From an uncultured Akkermansia sp. (lineage in GTDB: Bacteria; Verrucomicrobiota; Verrucomicrobiia; Verrucomicrobiales; Akkermansiaceae): a stretch of 64,000 nt of DNA. The notes under the pieces were generated by a model, which was given only the letters and a program-made list of their open reading frames with translations, was not told the DNA's origin and did not search any database. Where the stretch lies: NCBI GenBank assembly GCA_905200945.1, contig CAJKMG010000003.1, positions 124,001 through 188,000 on the forward strand, given 5' to 3'. Below, piece by piece: positions 42,596 through 52,100 of this stretch. Each line of letters opens with the position of its first letter. Within the stretch, counting starts at the first letter, position 1. The translations under genes were made by a program, and so were the position numbers.

Positions 42596-43900
42596 TCAAG
42601 AAACTCTGGGAGCATTTTTCGCCATCTTTCTGCGTATCAGGAATTCCAGAATGAAACAGGCGGCAACAAACAGCACAATCAGCGGAATCAGGTAAGGCTG
42701 GCTGAAGAACATCTGGTAAAAGAACGCCCCCAGAATAAACAGCATCAGAAGAAAGCCCAGGATGATAAGCAGCACATTTCCCTGCGTCTCTTTTCGGAGC
42801 CGCCAATGGGCGACGAACACCGCCAGGTAGCTGATCAGGAAACAGGCTCCCGCCAGATTGGCGATGGCTACCAGATTAAAGGCATTCGTCATCACCAGAA
42901 TCCCCAGCAAAAGATAGAAAAACCCCTCCGTTCCGTGGCCCCAGAAAGGCTGTTTAAAAATAGCTCCCAGCTGACCGTTTCGCGCCAGCGCCCGGGAAAT
43001 GTCCAGCATGCTGAACATGGTGGCATTAATGGCTGATGCCGTGGCAATGAGCGCCGCTACGGATACGGCCATAAAACCCCACATGCCCAAAACCGGATAA
43101 GCGGCCTGGGCCACGGCCGTTTCCGTATGGCTTTCCAGGGAAGTGGCGGGAACGTTAGACAATACTACGTAGGAGAGGATCAGATACAGGGCCAGCACAA
43201 GGCCAATAGCCAGAAAAATGGCTTTTGGCAGCGTTTTGGAAGGATTTTTCAGATTGCCTGCCGTATTGGCCATCATGCCGTAACCGGCAAACGCGAAAAA
43301 TGTCAACCCCACGCTGCCCAGCAAACCGTCCAGCCCTTTCACCGGAATGGAATCCGCTCCCACTGGAACGGAAGAACCGAAGCTGGCAAGCATCAAAACA
43401 GTCAAAATCAACAACTTGAATGCAACCATGATCACTTCCGACTTTCCAACGGCCCTGGCTCCCCCCATATTCAATGCTCCCAGCAGCAAAATAGCCACGC
43501 TGGCAAAAAGTGCCGTGGAATAAATGGTGACTGCCCTGTCCGGCAAAAACAGGCGCGACGCATAGGCTCCGAAGGATTTGGCCACCAGGGCCACGGTAAT
43601 GACCAATGTTCCCAGATAAATAAGAGTCAATGCGCCGGACAGCGTCTTATGGGAAAAAGCTTCGTTGAAGTAATCCATAATTCCTCCGGAACCGGGATAA
43701 CGGGAACCCAGTTTGGCGTAAGTGTACCCGGAAAGCAGGGCAGCAACGCCACCAAGAAAAAAGGACCAGTACACGTTTTTTCCCGCCATCAGGGTCGCCT
43801 GCCCCATAAGGGCGAAAATCCCCGCTCCCACCATGGACCCTATTCCCAGCGCAATGACGCTCCATAGGGACAGATATTCTTTTGGGGTCTTCCCGTACAT
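42596..43900 (-). CDS. APC-superfamily amino acid permease
   Basis: The protein has 434 residues from the ATG at 43900, with about 12 membrane segments. It starts with the APC signature LWSVIALGIGSMVGAGIFALMG, and has YPGSGGIMDYFNEAF and GLTFFAFAGYGMMAN, which line the substrate site. It would import amino acids or amines with protons or sodium, and the substrate cannot be named. An upstream ATG at 43978 or 43981 would add a polar 26-27 residue extension (MELNRQDVSSRAERSTF...); I prefer the shorter form because family members begin just before the first helix. The longer form is plausible, since the stretch is a coding-like read with no stop. The HAD gene starts 141 bases away on the other strand. 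Confidence 0.82.
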   Translation of the reverse strand: MYGKTPKEYLSLWSVIALGIGSMVGAGIFALMGQATLMAGKNVYWSFFLGGVAALLSGYTYAKLGSRYPGSGGIMDYFNEAFSHKTLSGALTLIYLGTLVITVALVAKSFGAYASRLFLPDRAVTIYSTALFASVAILLLGALNMGGARAVGKSEVIMVAFKLLILTVLMLASFGSSVPVGADSIPVKGLDGLLGSVGLTFFAFAGYGMMANTAGNLKNPSKTLPKAIFLAIGLVLALYLILSYVVLSNVPATSLESHTETAVAQAAYPVLGMWGFMAVSVAALIATASAINATMFSMLDISRALARNGQLGAIFKQPFWGHGTEGFFYLLLGILVMTNAFNLVAIANLAGACFLISYLAVFVAHWRLRKETQGNVLLIILGFLLMLFILGAFFYQMFFSQPYLIPLIVLFVAACFILEFLIRRKMAKNAPRVS

Positions 43901-44041
43901 AAGGGATTTAGAAAGACTACGGGAATGAAACGTTGACCTTTCCGCACGGGATGACACGTCCTGCCGATTCAGTTCCATCATGACTATTCCGGCACGGCTT
44001 TCCCCTTGAACCGGCCGTTGTCGGCATGTAGGGTACGCCTG

Positions 44042-44707
44042 ATGATCAAAACCGCCATTTTTGATTTTGACGGAACTCTTGCGGACACCATACCCCTGTG
44101 CCGGGAGGCTTTCCGCCGCGCTATCCGGAAGCTGGACGGCAGAATATTGACGGATGAAGAAATTGAACGCCAATTCGGCCCGGACGATCTGGGAGTTATC
44201 CGGAAATTGATTCCCGGGAAGCCGGAATTGCATGAACGCGGCAGGGAACTGTTTATTCACTATTATCGTGAACTGCATGCAGACCTGGCGCCCGCCCCCT
44301 TCCCCGGAGCAGCCGAGTTGCTGAGAACCCTCCGCAATTTCGGCATTCGACTGGCCATGGTCACAGGCAAACGTCTGGAAAGCGCGGAAATATCCCTCCA
44401 GTTTTTCCATCTGTCCGAATTCTTTCCCATTCTGGAAACAGGCTCCCCGGAGAGAGGCGTAAAACCGGACCGCATCAAACGGGCTTTGGCCCGTTTGAAT
44501 TCCGTTGCCTCGGAAGCCATCTATATTGGAGACGCCCCCACAGACGTGGACGCATGCCGGTCCGTCCCTATCCGCATTCTCGCCGCAGGATGGGCTGCGG
44601 AGGCGGACATCAACGGCCTCAGGGAAAAAAAGCCGGACTTTCTCCTGACCCGTTTTGAAGACCTGGAACGTTTCTTCCGGGAACATCATGGGAATAAAGG
44701 CCTTTAA
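44042..44707 (+). CDS. HAD-superfamily phosphatase, phosphoglycolate-phosphatase-like
   Basis: The 221-residue protein has HAD motif I (FDFDGTLADT, Asp8 and Asp10), a helical cap typical of subfamily IA, motif II (MVTGKR), motif III Lys (GVKPDRIKRAL) and motif IV (YIGDAPTDVDACRS). The layout is that of Gph/PpaX-type enzymes, which hydrolyse phosphoglycolate or pyrophosphate. The substrate is uncertain. The ATG at 44042 is chosen because it places motif I at the N-terminus. It is divergent from the permease gene and followed by an AI-2E-type gene after 59 bases. Confidence 0.85.
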   Translation: MIKTAIFDFDGTLADTIPLCREAFRRAIRKLDGRILTDEEIERQFGPDDLGVIRKLIPGKPELHERGRELFIHYYRELHADLAPAPFPGAAELLRTLRNFGIRLAMVTGKRLESAEISLQFFHLSEFFPILETGSPERGVKPDRIKRALARLNSVASEAIYIGDAPTDVDACRSVPIRILAAGWAAEADINGLREKKPDFLLTRFEDLERFFREHHGNKGL

Positions 44708-44766
44708 GATTGCAATCCTACAGGAAACAGGCTATTGCTATCCACCCCGTTAACATCAATCCTTCC

Positions 44767-45879
44767 ATGACTTCCCAGAAAGAATCCGGAAAAGAGGGCC
44801 TGAAAGTTCTGCTCATGCTCGCCAGTGTCATTGTCATCACGGCCGGGTTGCAGGCGGGAAAACCGGTGCTCCTTCCCATCGTTCTGTCCGGCTTTCTGGC
44901 AATCGTCAGTTATCCGCTGACGACCTTTTTCAAGGGCCGACTTCGCTTTCCGCACTGGCTGGCGGTGACTTTCACGGTCATCATGGACTTTGGAATTCTG
45001 GTGGGCCTGGGCTATCTGGCCCAATATCTGGGGCAGGATTTAGCCAAAACGGCCACGGTCAAATACCAGCCCCTCATGATGGAGAAAATTCATGAGCTTC
45101 GCGCTTTCCTGATTGAACGGGACTGGAACAATCTGGCTGACCAGATGCTTCAGGAACTTCCGGACCTGCTCAACGGCCAGCGCATCGTGGCGTTTTCCAC
45201 AGGGGTGATGGGGCAGTTGGCTTCCATGCTGACCTTCACTACCCTGATTCTGATCCTGATGACCTTCTTTCTGGGGGAAGCCCCGCGCTTCCGTGCGAAC
45301 ATCAACAAGCTTGGACATAACAGCGACACTGGCATCCGCAAATTTTCCAAAGCTCTGGCCGGAGTCCAGAAATATCTGATTATTAAAACCTTCATCAGCG
45401 CAGTTACAGGTCTTCTGGCTTTCCTGCTTTGCTATTATATGAACGTGGACTTTCCGCTGTTGTGGGGTATCGTGGCTTTCGCCCTCAACTTCATTCCCAC
45501 TTTCGGCTCCATCATCGCAGCTATTCCCCCCACGCTTCTCGCCATGCTTCTGATCAGCCCCACTGCGGGCATCATTGTAGCCGGCGGCTACCTGGTAATC
45601 AATACAGCTCTGGGAAACTGCCTGGAGCCCATGCTGCTGGGGCGGCAATTCGGCATTGTGACCAGTATGGTTCTGCTCTCCGTTATCTTCTGGGGCTGGG
45701 TATGGGGCCCCATCGGCATGCTGCTGGCCGTACCCATTACCATGTTGATTAAACTAGGGCTGGAAAGTTCCAAGGATCTTGCCTGGATCGCCCAGCTCAT
45801 CGACAATCCTCCCACTCCCAGATTCCCTCTCCCTCCTCTCCATTCCGGGAAAACCAACGAAAGCACAACCAAGGAATAA
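44767..45879 (+). CDS. AI-2E-family transporter-like membrane protein
   Basis: The 370-residue protein has the AI-2E/PerM layout: two to three N-terminal membrane segments (LKVLLMLASVIVITAG, PVLLPIVLSGFLAIV), a middle cytoplasmic or periplasmic helical region, and four or five C-terminal segments, including FPLLWGIVAFALNFIPTFGSIIAAIPP and GNCLEPMLLGRQFGI. The FxxNFIPxxGSIIaaiPP motif is the family hallmark. Substrates range from autoinducer-2 to sodium/proton; none can be assigned here. The ATG at 44767 avoids a polar extension of the TTG frame at 44710. lysA follows after three bases. Confidence 0.85.
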   Translation: MTSQKESGKEGLKVLLMLASVIVITAGLQAGKPVLLPIVLSGFLAIVSYPLTTFFKGRLRFPHWLAVTFTVIMDFGILVGLGYLAQYLGQDLAKTATVKYQPLMMEKIHELRAFLIERDWNNLADQMLQELPDLLNGQRIVAFSTGVMGQLASMLTFTTLILILMTFFLGEAPRFRANINKLGHNSDTGIRKFSKALAGVQKYLIIKTFISAVTGLLAFLLCYYMNVDFPLLWGIVAFALNFIPTFGSIIAAIPPTLLAMLLISPTAGIIVAGGYLVINTALGNCLEPMLLGRQFGIVTSMVLLSVIFWGWVWGPIGMLLAVPITMLIKLGLESSKDLAWIAQLIDNPPTPRFPLPPLHSGKTNESTTKE

Positions 45880-45882
45880 TCC

Positions 45883-47172
45883 ATGCATTCATTCGCTTAC
45901 AAAAACGGCACGCTCTACTGTGAAAACGTCAACCTTCAGGAACTGGCGGACAAGGAAAGCACCCCCCTGTACGTTTACAGCAAACAAACTATTTTAAACC
46001 ACTTTCACCGTCTCAGGGAAGCTCTGGCGCCGCTTAACGCAGAAGTAGCGTACGCCGTCAAGGCCTGCTCCAACATCGCCATCCTGAACCTCATGGCCTG
46101 CAACGGGGCGGGATTCGACATCGTCTCCGGCGGAGAACTCTTCCGCGTCCTCAAAGCCGGGGGAGATCCGTCCAAATGCACTTATGCCGGCGTAGGAAAA
46201 ACCGGGCAGGAAATCCGTTATGCCCTGGCCCAGGGCATTTATTGCTTCAATGTGGAATCCGAAGCGGAACTGCGGGCCATTAACGCCATTGCCGCCTCCA
46301 TGGGAGTCAAGGCTCCGGTGGCCGTGCGCGTCAATCCCAATGTAGAGGCGGGAACGCACAAATACATTACTACCGGCAAGGCTGAAAATAAATTCGGCGT
46401 GGACTTCGAACGCATTGAATCTCTTTATGAGATGGCGGCCCGCGAACTTCCGAACCTTCATCTGAAAGGGTTGCAAATGCATATCGGCTCCCAGCTTACC
46501 CAGGCGAAACCCTTCCTGGAAGCCGTCAGGAAAGTCGCCCCCCTGGCTGCTTCCCTGAAAGAAAAACACGGCATTGAATTCTTCTCCATCGGCGGAGGCA
46601 TTGGCATCGTTTACCAGGGCACACTGGATTCCGGCGTTCAGGAATGGTGGAATGAAGACTGTGCTCAGCTCACGCTGAGCACTTACGCCCAAGCCGTCGT
46701 TCCCACCCTGCAACCGCTGGGATTACACATTATTGTGGAACCGGGCCGTCTTATCGTAGGAAATGCTGGAGCGCTCATCACGCGTTGCCTGTATGAAAAA
46801 ACCGGGAAAGCCAAAACCTTTAAAATTGTGGATGCAGGAATGAACGACCTCATCCGCCCCGCCCTCTACCAGGGCTATCATGAAATTATCCCGGTCAGAG
46901 AACACCCCTCAGAGTCCTGCGTCACAGCGGATGTCGTGGGTCCCATCTGCGAATCCGGAGACTTCCTCGCCCAAAACAGGGACATGCCGGACGTGCGCCA
47001 GGGAGAACTCCTGGCCGTACTGTCCGCCGGAGCCTATGGTTTTTCCATGTCTTCCAACTACAATTCACGGCCTATGGCGGAAGAAGTCCTGGTGGACGGA
47101 GACCAATGGAACGTCATCCGCAGCCGCCAAAGCTGGGAAGACCTCATCCGGGGAGAATCCATTCCGGAATAA
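45883..47172 (+). CDS. lysA: Diaminopimelate decarboxylase
   Basis: The 429-residue protein is a fold-type III PLP decarboxylase. Lys60 in AYAVKACSN is the PLP Schiff base. Other signatures are FDIVSGGELFRVLKAGG, GLQMHIGSQLTQ, FSIGGGIGIVY, EPGRLIVGNAGALI and the substrate Cys in GPICESGDFLA. It decarboxylates meso-diaminopimelate to lysine in the cytoplasm. Length matches LysA (415-430). It starts three bases after the AI-2E-type gene, suggesting co-transcription, and ends before a clear terminator. No lysine riboswitch is seen upstream. Related arginine or carboxynorspermidine decarboxylases are less likely. Confidence 0.93.
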   Translation: MHSFAYKNGTLYCENVNLQELADKESTPLYVYSKQTILNHFHRLREALAPLNAEVAYAVKACSNIAILNLMACNGAGFDIVSGGELFRVLKAGGDPSKCTYAGVGKTGQEIRYALAQGIYCFNVESEAELRAINAIAASMGVKAPVAVRVNPNVEAGTHKYITTGKAENKFGVDFERIESLYEMAARELPNLHLKGLQMHIGSQLTQAKPFLEAVRKVAPLAASLKEKHGIEFFSIGGGIGIVYQGTLDSGVQEWWNEDCAQLTLSTYAQAVVPTLQPLGLHIIVEPGRLIVGNAGALITRCLYEKTGKAKTFKIVDAGMNDLIRPALYQGYHEIIPVREHPSESCVTADVVGPICESGDFLAQNRDMPDVRQGELLAVLSAGAYGFSMSSNYNSRPMAEEVLVDGDQWNVIRSRQSWEDLIRGESIPE

Positions 47173-47202
47173 TATCTCCCATTCCTCCCCCATTTTTACT
47201 AC

Positions 47203-47246
47203 AGATGCCCTTCCGCCGGCAAAACGAAGGAAGGGCATCTTCTTTC
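47203..47246 (+). terminator. Terminator of lysA
   Basis: AGATGCCCTTCC pairs perfectly with GGAAGGGCATCT (12-bp stem, 14-base loop) followed by TCTTTC. It begins 30 bases after the lysA stop. Confidence 0.85.
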
Positions 47247-47472
47247 AGCCGTACTGGGCAGACAACAAGGCAGAATTTTCAGGCTCTCCAGTCTACGCGG
47301 GAGCCCTTTCCGGATACCCGCACGCCACTGCCGTACAGAATCCGGTGAACCGGTCCTGCCGAAAGGAAAAATGCTCCGGACACGAACATGTCCCGCAAGA
47401 GCGCCGCAACCCCGGCGTGCGCCTGAGTTCAGCCTTGCCCTCCCGAAAAAAAACACCTATCATATCCCCGTT

Positions 47473-48504
47473 ATGCCAATAGCCACACCAGAACAATACA
47501 TTACCATGCTTGAAACGGCCAAAAAGGAAGGCTACGCCTATCCGGCCGTTAACGTGACCACGATCGAAGTCATCAACGGCGCTCTCCGCGCTTTCTCCGA
47601 AGCCAAAAGCGACGGCATCATTCAGGTTTCCATCGGTGGCGGCAAGTTCGCCTCCGGCAGCTCCGTAGGCAATTCCGCCCTTGGCGCTATTGTTCTGGCG
47701 GAAGCTACACGCCGTCTGGCTGAAAAGCACAACGTTCTTGTGGCCCTCCACACGGACCACTGCCAGCCCGAACACGTGGATACTTTCCTGCGTCCTCTGA
47801 TCGCCGAATCCCGCCGCCGCGTGGAACGCGGTGAAGCCCCTCTCTTCAATTCCCACATGCTGGACGCCTCCACCCTTCCCATGGCGGAAAACCTCAAGCT
47901 TTCCCGGGAACTGCTGAAAGAATGCGCCGAACTGGGCATTGTTCTTGAAATCGAAATCGGCGTCGTGGGCGGAGAAGAAGACGGAGTGGACAACTCCGGC
48001 CATCCCGCCGACAAGCTTTACACCTCTCCGGAAGACATGCTGATGACGTATGAAGCCCTTGCACCCCTCGGCAAATTCATGCTGGCTGCCACTTTCGGCA
48101 ACGTGCACGGCGTGTATAAGCCCGGTCACGTCAAGCTGAAACCCAGCATTCTGCGGGACGGCCAGGAAGCTGTAGTCGCCAAACACGGCGAAGCGGCTCG
48201 TATGCCCCTCGTCTTCCACGGCGGTTCCGGTTCCGAACTTTCCGATATCCGCGAAGCCGTTTCCTACGGCGTCGTCAAGATGAACATCGACACCGACACG
48301 CAATACGCTTTCACCCGCCCGATCGTTTCCCATATGTGCGAACACATCAATGGAGTGCTCAAGATTGACGGCGAAGTAGGCAACAAGAAGGACTACGATC
48401 CCCGCTCCTATCTTGCCAAGGGTGAAAAGGGAGTTGCCGCCCGTCTTCAGGAAGCTGCTGACAACCTTATGTCCGCCGGCAAGACCCTCTTTGGAAAAAT
48501 CTAA
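47473..48504 (+). CDS. fbaA: Class II fructose-bisphosphate aldolase
   Basis: The 343-residue protein is a class II (zinc) aldolase. It has YPAVNVTTIEVINGALRAF, the zinc site region HTDHCQPEH at about residues 93-101, ELGIVLEIEIGVVGGEEDG, HGVYKPGHVKL and FHGGSGSE for phosphate binding. It splits fructose 1,6-bisphosphate in glycolysis and gluconeogenesis. The length and the GGEEDGV segment match the FbaA-type (class IIA) enzymes such as the E. coli one (359). The ATG at 47473 (MPIATPEQYI) is preferred to the longer frame from 47371. It ends at a strong terminator. Confidence 0.93.
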   Translation: MPIATPEQYITMLETAKKEGYAYPAVNVTTIEVINGALRAFSEAKSDGIIQVSIGGGKFASGSSVGNSALGAIVLAEATRRLAEKHNVLVALHTDHCQPEHVDTFLRPLIAESRRRVERGEAPLFNSHMLDASTLPMAENLKLSRELLKECAELGIVLEIEIGVVGGEEDGVDNSGHPADKLYTSPEDMLMTYEALAPLGKFMLAATFGNVHGVYKPGHVKLKPSILRDGQEAVVAKHGEAARMPLVFHGGSGSELSDIREAVSYGVVKMNIDTDTQYAFTRPIVSHMCEHINGVLKIDGEVGNKKDYDPRSYLAKGEKGVAARLQEAADNLMSAGKTLFGKI

Positions 48505-48534
48505 AAAAAGTTCTCTCAACGAACTTGATGCCAT

Positions 48535-48567
48535 GCCCGGTTTCTTTCAAGAAACCGGGCATTTTTT
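48535..48567 (+). terminator. Terminator of fbaA
   Basis: GCCCGGTTTCTT pairs perfectly with AAGAAACCGGGC (12-bp stem, two-base loop; probably a four- to six-base loop in practice) followed by ATTTTTT. It begins 31 bases after the stop. Confidence 0.9.
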
Positions 48568-48895
48568 CACTGGGAAACCCTGTCAAACCGGACAAGGAGG
48601 GAAACGCTTCCCCCGAGCTCCTGTCTCTCAGGGATGGCGGGAAAAACAAACAGTCCGCCCCCCCTTCTTCTTCTATTTCCCAGGCTCCCGCTCACGGGGC
48701 CGTTACCCGCATTCTTCGGCAAGGAAACTGTCACGAACGTATCCAACGACAGCCGCACAGGAAAAACGGGAAGTATTTACAAATGGAACAAGGCCCCCTC
48801 CGCTCAGGAGAATAAAAAAACTCCAGCAGCAAGGTTCTTAACCCCGACACCACTATATGTAAAAACGGGAACCTTTCCCCAGTGCTTCAGAAGCC
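48568..48895. other. Intergenic region between convergent fbaA and typA
   Basis: No gene is supported. The stretch lies downstream of both genes, so no promoter is expected. I see no second strong terminator for typA. Confidence 0.5.
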
Positions 48896-50731
48896 CTAAT
48901 TTCCTGCCTTGCGGGATTCCCTTACTCGGTCATTGGCGTTCAGGATACGCTTGCGCAAACGGATAAAATGAGGCGTAGCCTCCACCAATTCATCAGGTTC
49001 AATGTATTCAATGGCACGCTCCAGGGAAAAAATGACGGGAGGAGAAAGCTGGATGCCGTCTCCCTTCGTGGCTGAGCGGATGTTATTCAGGTGCTTTTCC
49101 TTACACGGGTTGACCGGCATATCCATCTGCCGCGGGTTTTCGCCTACGATTTGCCCTTCGTAAATATCTTCCTGCGGCCCCACGAACAGACGCCCGCGTT
49201 CTTCCAACGCTACCAGCGCGAACGGAGTGGAAACGCCTGTCTCCATAGAAACCAGGGTTCCGGTGGTACGCGTAGTGATGTCCCCGGCATAAGGCCCGTA
49301 ATCTCGGAACAGGTGGGAGAAAATGCCGTGGCCGGACGTCAGGTTGACCAGCTCAAATTCAAACCCGATAATACCGCGGGTGGGAATATAAGCCTGAATG
49401 AAAGTATGGCCCGTACCTTCTTTGGATACCATGTCTTCCATCTGTCCCTTGCGGGCGTGAAGAAGTTTCATGACACCGTTGGCGTGTTCGTCCGGAACTT
49501 CTACGTACATCGTTTCATAAGGTTCCGTAAGACGGTCATTTTCATCCCTCTTCATGATCACGGTGGGACGGGAAACGCACAGTTCGTAATTTTCACGGCG
49601 CATAGTCTCCACCAGCACGGCAATCTGCATGGCGCCGCGGGCGGAAACGGAGAAAACGCCGGCCTTGTCCGTATCCTCCACCTGGATGGAAATATTCGTC
49701 CTCATTTCCCTCATCAGGCGGTCGCGTATCACGCGGGAAGTCACGTTCTTGCCGTCGCGGCCTCCGAAAGGCCCGTTGTTAATGGAAAATTCCATGGAAA
49801 TGGTAGGAGGATCAATCGCCACGAATGGCAGAGGCTCCGTATCTGCGGAACCGCCCAGGGTTTCCCCGATATTGACGTTTTCAAACCCTGCCACACCCAC
49901 GATGTTGCCTGCCACGCCGATAGCCGAATCCGTAGTGTTCAATCCGGAATATTCAAACATGCGGGTCACTTTTCCGGAAATGCAGGAGCCGTCGCTCTGA
50001 TGGAGCCACACGGTATCCCCTTTCTTCACGGTACCGGAAGTAATGCGGCCGATGGCCACACGGCCCACATAATCATCCCAGTCAATATTGGAAACGAGCA
50101 TCTTGAATTCGCCCTCCGGATCGGCATCCTTCGGAGCGGGGATATGTTCCACAATTTTGAACAAAAGAGGCGTGCAGTCCACGGGAGGATCCCCTTCCAT
50201 GGAATTCATGAAGTAGCCGTCGCGGGCGGAACCGTACACGAAAGGGGCTTCAAATTGTTCATCCGTGGCACCCAGCTCCAGAAAAAGCTCCAGCACCTGG
50301 TCATGCACGGCGGCGGGATCGGCATGCGGACGGTCAATCTTGTTAATGACGACAATGGGCATCAGCCCTTCCTGAAGGGCCTTGCGGAGCACAAAACGCG
50401 TCTGGGCCTGCGGCCCTTCAAAAGCGTCCACCACCAGAAGCACTCCATCCACCATTTTCATCACGCGCTCCACTTCCCCGCCGAAATCCGCGTGACCGGG
50501 AGTATCCACAATGTTGATCGTGTACCCATTCCAGAGGATGGATGTATTCTTGGCCTTGATCGTGATGCCCTTCTCACGTTCCAAATCCATGGAATCCATA
50601 GCGCGTTCCTGCACGGCCTGGTTGGCACGGTAGGCGCCCCCCGCCTGCAAAAGTTGGTCAACCAGGGTCGTCTTCCCATGGTCAACGTGAGCGATAATGG
50701 CGAGGTTGCGGAACTTGGAAGGGTCTGACAT
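48896..50731 (-). CDS. typA: Translational GTPase TypA/BipA
   Basis: The 611-residue protein is a translation-factor GTPase. It has the P-loop AHVDHGKT at residues 14-21, switch I LEREKGITIKAKNTS, switch II VDTPGHADFGGEVER, and NKIDRPHADP. The EF-Tu-like domain 2, an EF-G-like domain III and the BipA-specific C-terminal domain follow, ending in FIRLRKRILNANDR, with TRGIIGFEFELVNLTSGHG in domain V. The size is standard for TypA. It binds ribosomes and helps 50S assembly and stress adaptation. It is on the minus strand; the ilvE gene starts 207 bases from its start, divergently. Confidence 0.95.
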   Translation of the reverse strand: MSDPSKFRNLAIIAHVDHGKTTLVDQLLQAGGAYRANQAVQERAMDSMDLEREKGITIKAKNTSILWNGYTINIVDTPGHADFGGEVERVMKMVDGVLLVVDAFEGPQAQTRFVLRKALQEGLMPIVVINKIDRPHADPAAVHDQVLELFLELGATDEQFEAPFVYGSARDGYFMNSMEGDPPVDCTPLLFKIVEHIPAPKDADPEGEFKMLVSNIDWDDYVGRVAIGRITSGTVKKGDTVWLHQSDGSCISGKVTRMFEYSGLNTTDSAIGVAGNIVGVAGFENVNIGETLGGSADTEPLPFVAIDPPTISMEFSINNGPFGGRDGKNVTSRVIRDRLMREMRTNISIQVEDTDKAGVFSVSARGAMQIAVLVETMRRENYELCVSRPTVIMKRDENDRLTEPYETMYVEVPDEHANGVMKLLHARKGQMEDMVSKEGTGHTFIQAYIPTRGIIGFEFELVNLTSGHGIFSHLFRDYGPYAGDITTRTTGTLVSMETGVSTPFALVALEERGRLFVGPQEDIYEGQIVGENPRQMDMPVNPCKEKHLNNIRSATKGDGIQLSPPVIFSLERAIEYIEPDELVEATPHFIRLRKRILNANDRVRESRKAGN

Positions 50732-50938
50732 TGCGCGCGAGAGCTAAAAACACTGGAAAATAAATGTCAAGTCTGCTCCATGAATACCGCCTATATTTTC
50801 AGCATTTGCAAGTCACCCTGCCCTTATTGCCGCAAGTGGTGGAACTTTTATTTTCCTCCGGTGAATTTATAGCTTCCCCCCCTCCTCAAATAGGAGTATT
50901 CTGCTTGGGCACAAGTAATTTCTCAATTCTAGATAACA

Positions 50939-51805
50939 ATGAAGATTTGGTTAGATGGAAAGCTGGTGGAACAAGAGGAAGCGAAAACCTCGGTTTTTGA
51001 CCACGGCACACTCTACGGAGACGGCATCTTTGAAGGTATCCGGTTCTATAACAAACGCGTCTTCCGCCTGGAAGACCACATGGACCGCCTGTACAACTGC
51101 GCCCATTATCTGCTGCTGGATATTCCTTACACTCAGGAAGAACTCTCCAACGCCGTATGTGAAACGGTCGCTGCCTCCGGCCTGAACGACGGCTATATCC
51201 GTCTGGTAGTTACCCGCGGCGTCGGCAATCTGGGACTCAACCCCTTCAACTGCAAACGTTCCTGCGTCTTCATCATTGCGGATAAAATATCCCTGTACGA
51301 TCCGGCCGTATATGAAAACGGACTGGCCCTGATTACCAGCTCCGTACGGCGCAACCGTCCGGATACTGTTTGTCCGCAGGTCAAGTCGCTCAATTATCTC
51401 AACAACATCCTGGCCAAAATGGAAGCTGTGCGCCAGGGTGCGGCGGAAGCCCTGATGCTGAATGACCTGGGTAATGTGGCCGAATGCACGGGCGACAACA
51501 TTTTCATCGTGAAGGACGGCACCGTGTTCACTCCGCCAGTTACGGACGGCTGCCTGGACGGCATTACGCGCCGAGTAGTACTGGAAATTTGCCGGGAACT
51601 GCAAATCCCGGCGAAAGAAAAAACCATGAACCGCTTTACTATCACCTGTGCGGATGAATGTTTCCTGACCGGTACCGCCGCGGAATGTGTTCCCGTGACC
51701 AAGCTGGACGGCTATCAATTAGGTTCTGGAAAAATCGGTCCTGTCACAGCCCGAATCCTTGCCCGTTTCCAGGAACTGGCCCAGACCACGGGAACATCCT
51801 GTTAG
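50939..51805 (+). CDS. ilvE: Branched-chain amino acid aminotransferase, class IV
   Basis: The 288-residue protein is a class IV (fold-type IV) PLP transaminase. It starts with MKIWLDGKLVEQEEAKTSVFDHGTLYGDGIFEGIRFYN, with the catalytic Lys in QVKSLNYLNNILAKMEA, ECTGDNIFIVKDG for PLP binding, and ECFLTGTAAECVPV for the phosphate end. This family includes IlvE, Dat and PabC. The IFEGIR and SLNYLNNI forms fit IlvE of short type. It transfers amino groups between glutamate and leucine, isoleucine or valine keto acids. The length (about 290) is typical for the group found in anaerobes. It is divergent from typA and closed by a terminator at 51833. Confidence 0.9.
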   Translation: MKIWLDGKLVEQEEAKTSVFDHGTLYGDGIFEGIRFYNKRVFRLEDHMDRLYNCAHYLLLDIPYTQEELSNAVCETVAASGLNDGYIRLVVTRGVGNLGLNPFNCKRSCVFIIADKISLYDPAVYENGLALITSSVRRNRPDTVCPQVKSLNYLNNILAKMEAVRQGAAEALMLNDLGNVAECTGDNIFIVKDGTVFTPPVTDGCLDGITRRVVLEICRELQIPAKEKTMNRFTITCADECFLTGTAAECVPVTKLDGYQLGSGKIGPVTARILARFQELAQTTGTSC

Positions 51806-51832
51806 AACCAGCTTCCCCCCTTTTAATCAAAG

Positions 51833-51868
51833 AAAACGGCCCCGTCATCCGGCGGAGCCGTTTTTTGC
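51833..51868 (+). terminator. Terminator of ilvE
   Basis: AAAACGGC pairs with GCCGTTTT, with further pairing inside (CCCG/CGGAG region), followed by TTTTTTG. It begins 27 bases after the stop. Confidence 0.8.
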
Positions 51869-52100
51869 GTTACTGCGTTAAATACAAAAAAGAAAACACA
51901 GGTAAGCAGATTCCCGCAACGGCAATACGGCAGACTCCTCTGGAAATAAAGGCCCGCAGCTTTCACAGCCTCCCGTTCCAAAACGCTGTGGAAAGATCAA
52001 ACATTAATTAAAAGCCGCTCCGCTTGTGATGTAACAAGGCAAGCGACATATTGCATGTCCGGCCACAACGCCGGACATGCCTCAACCCGGAAAAGCAAGG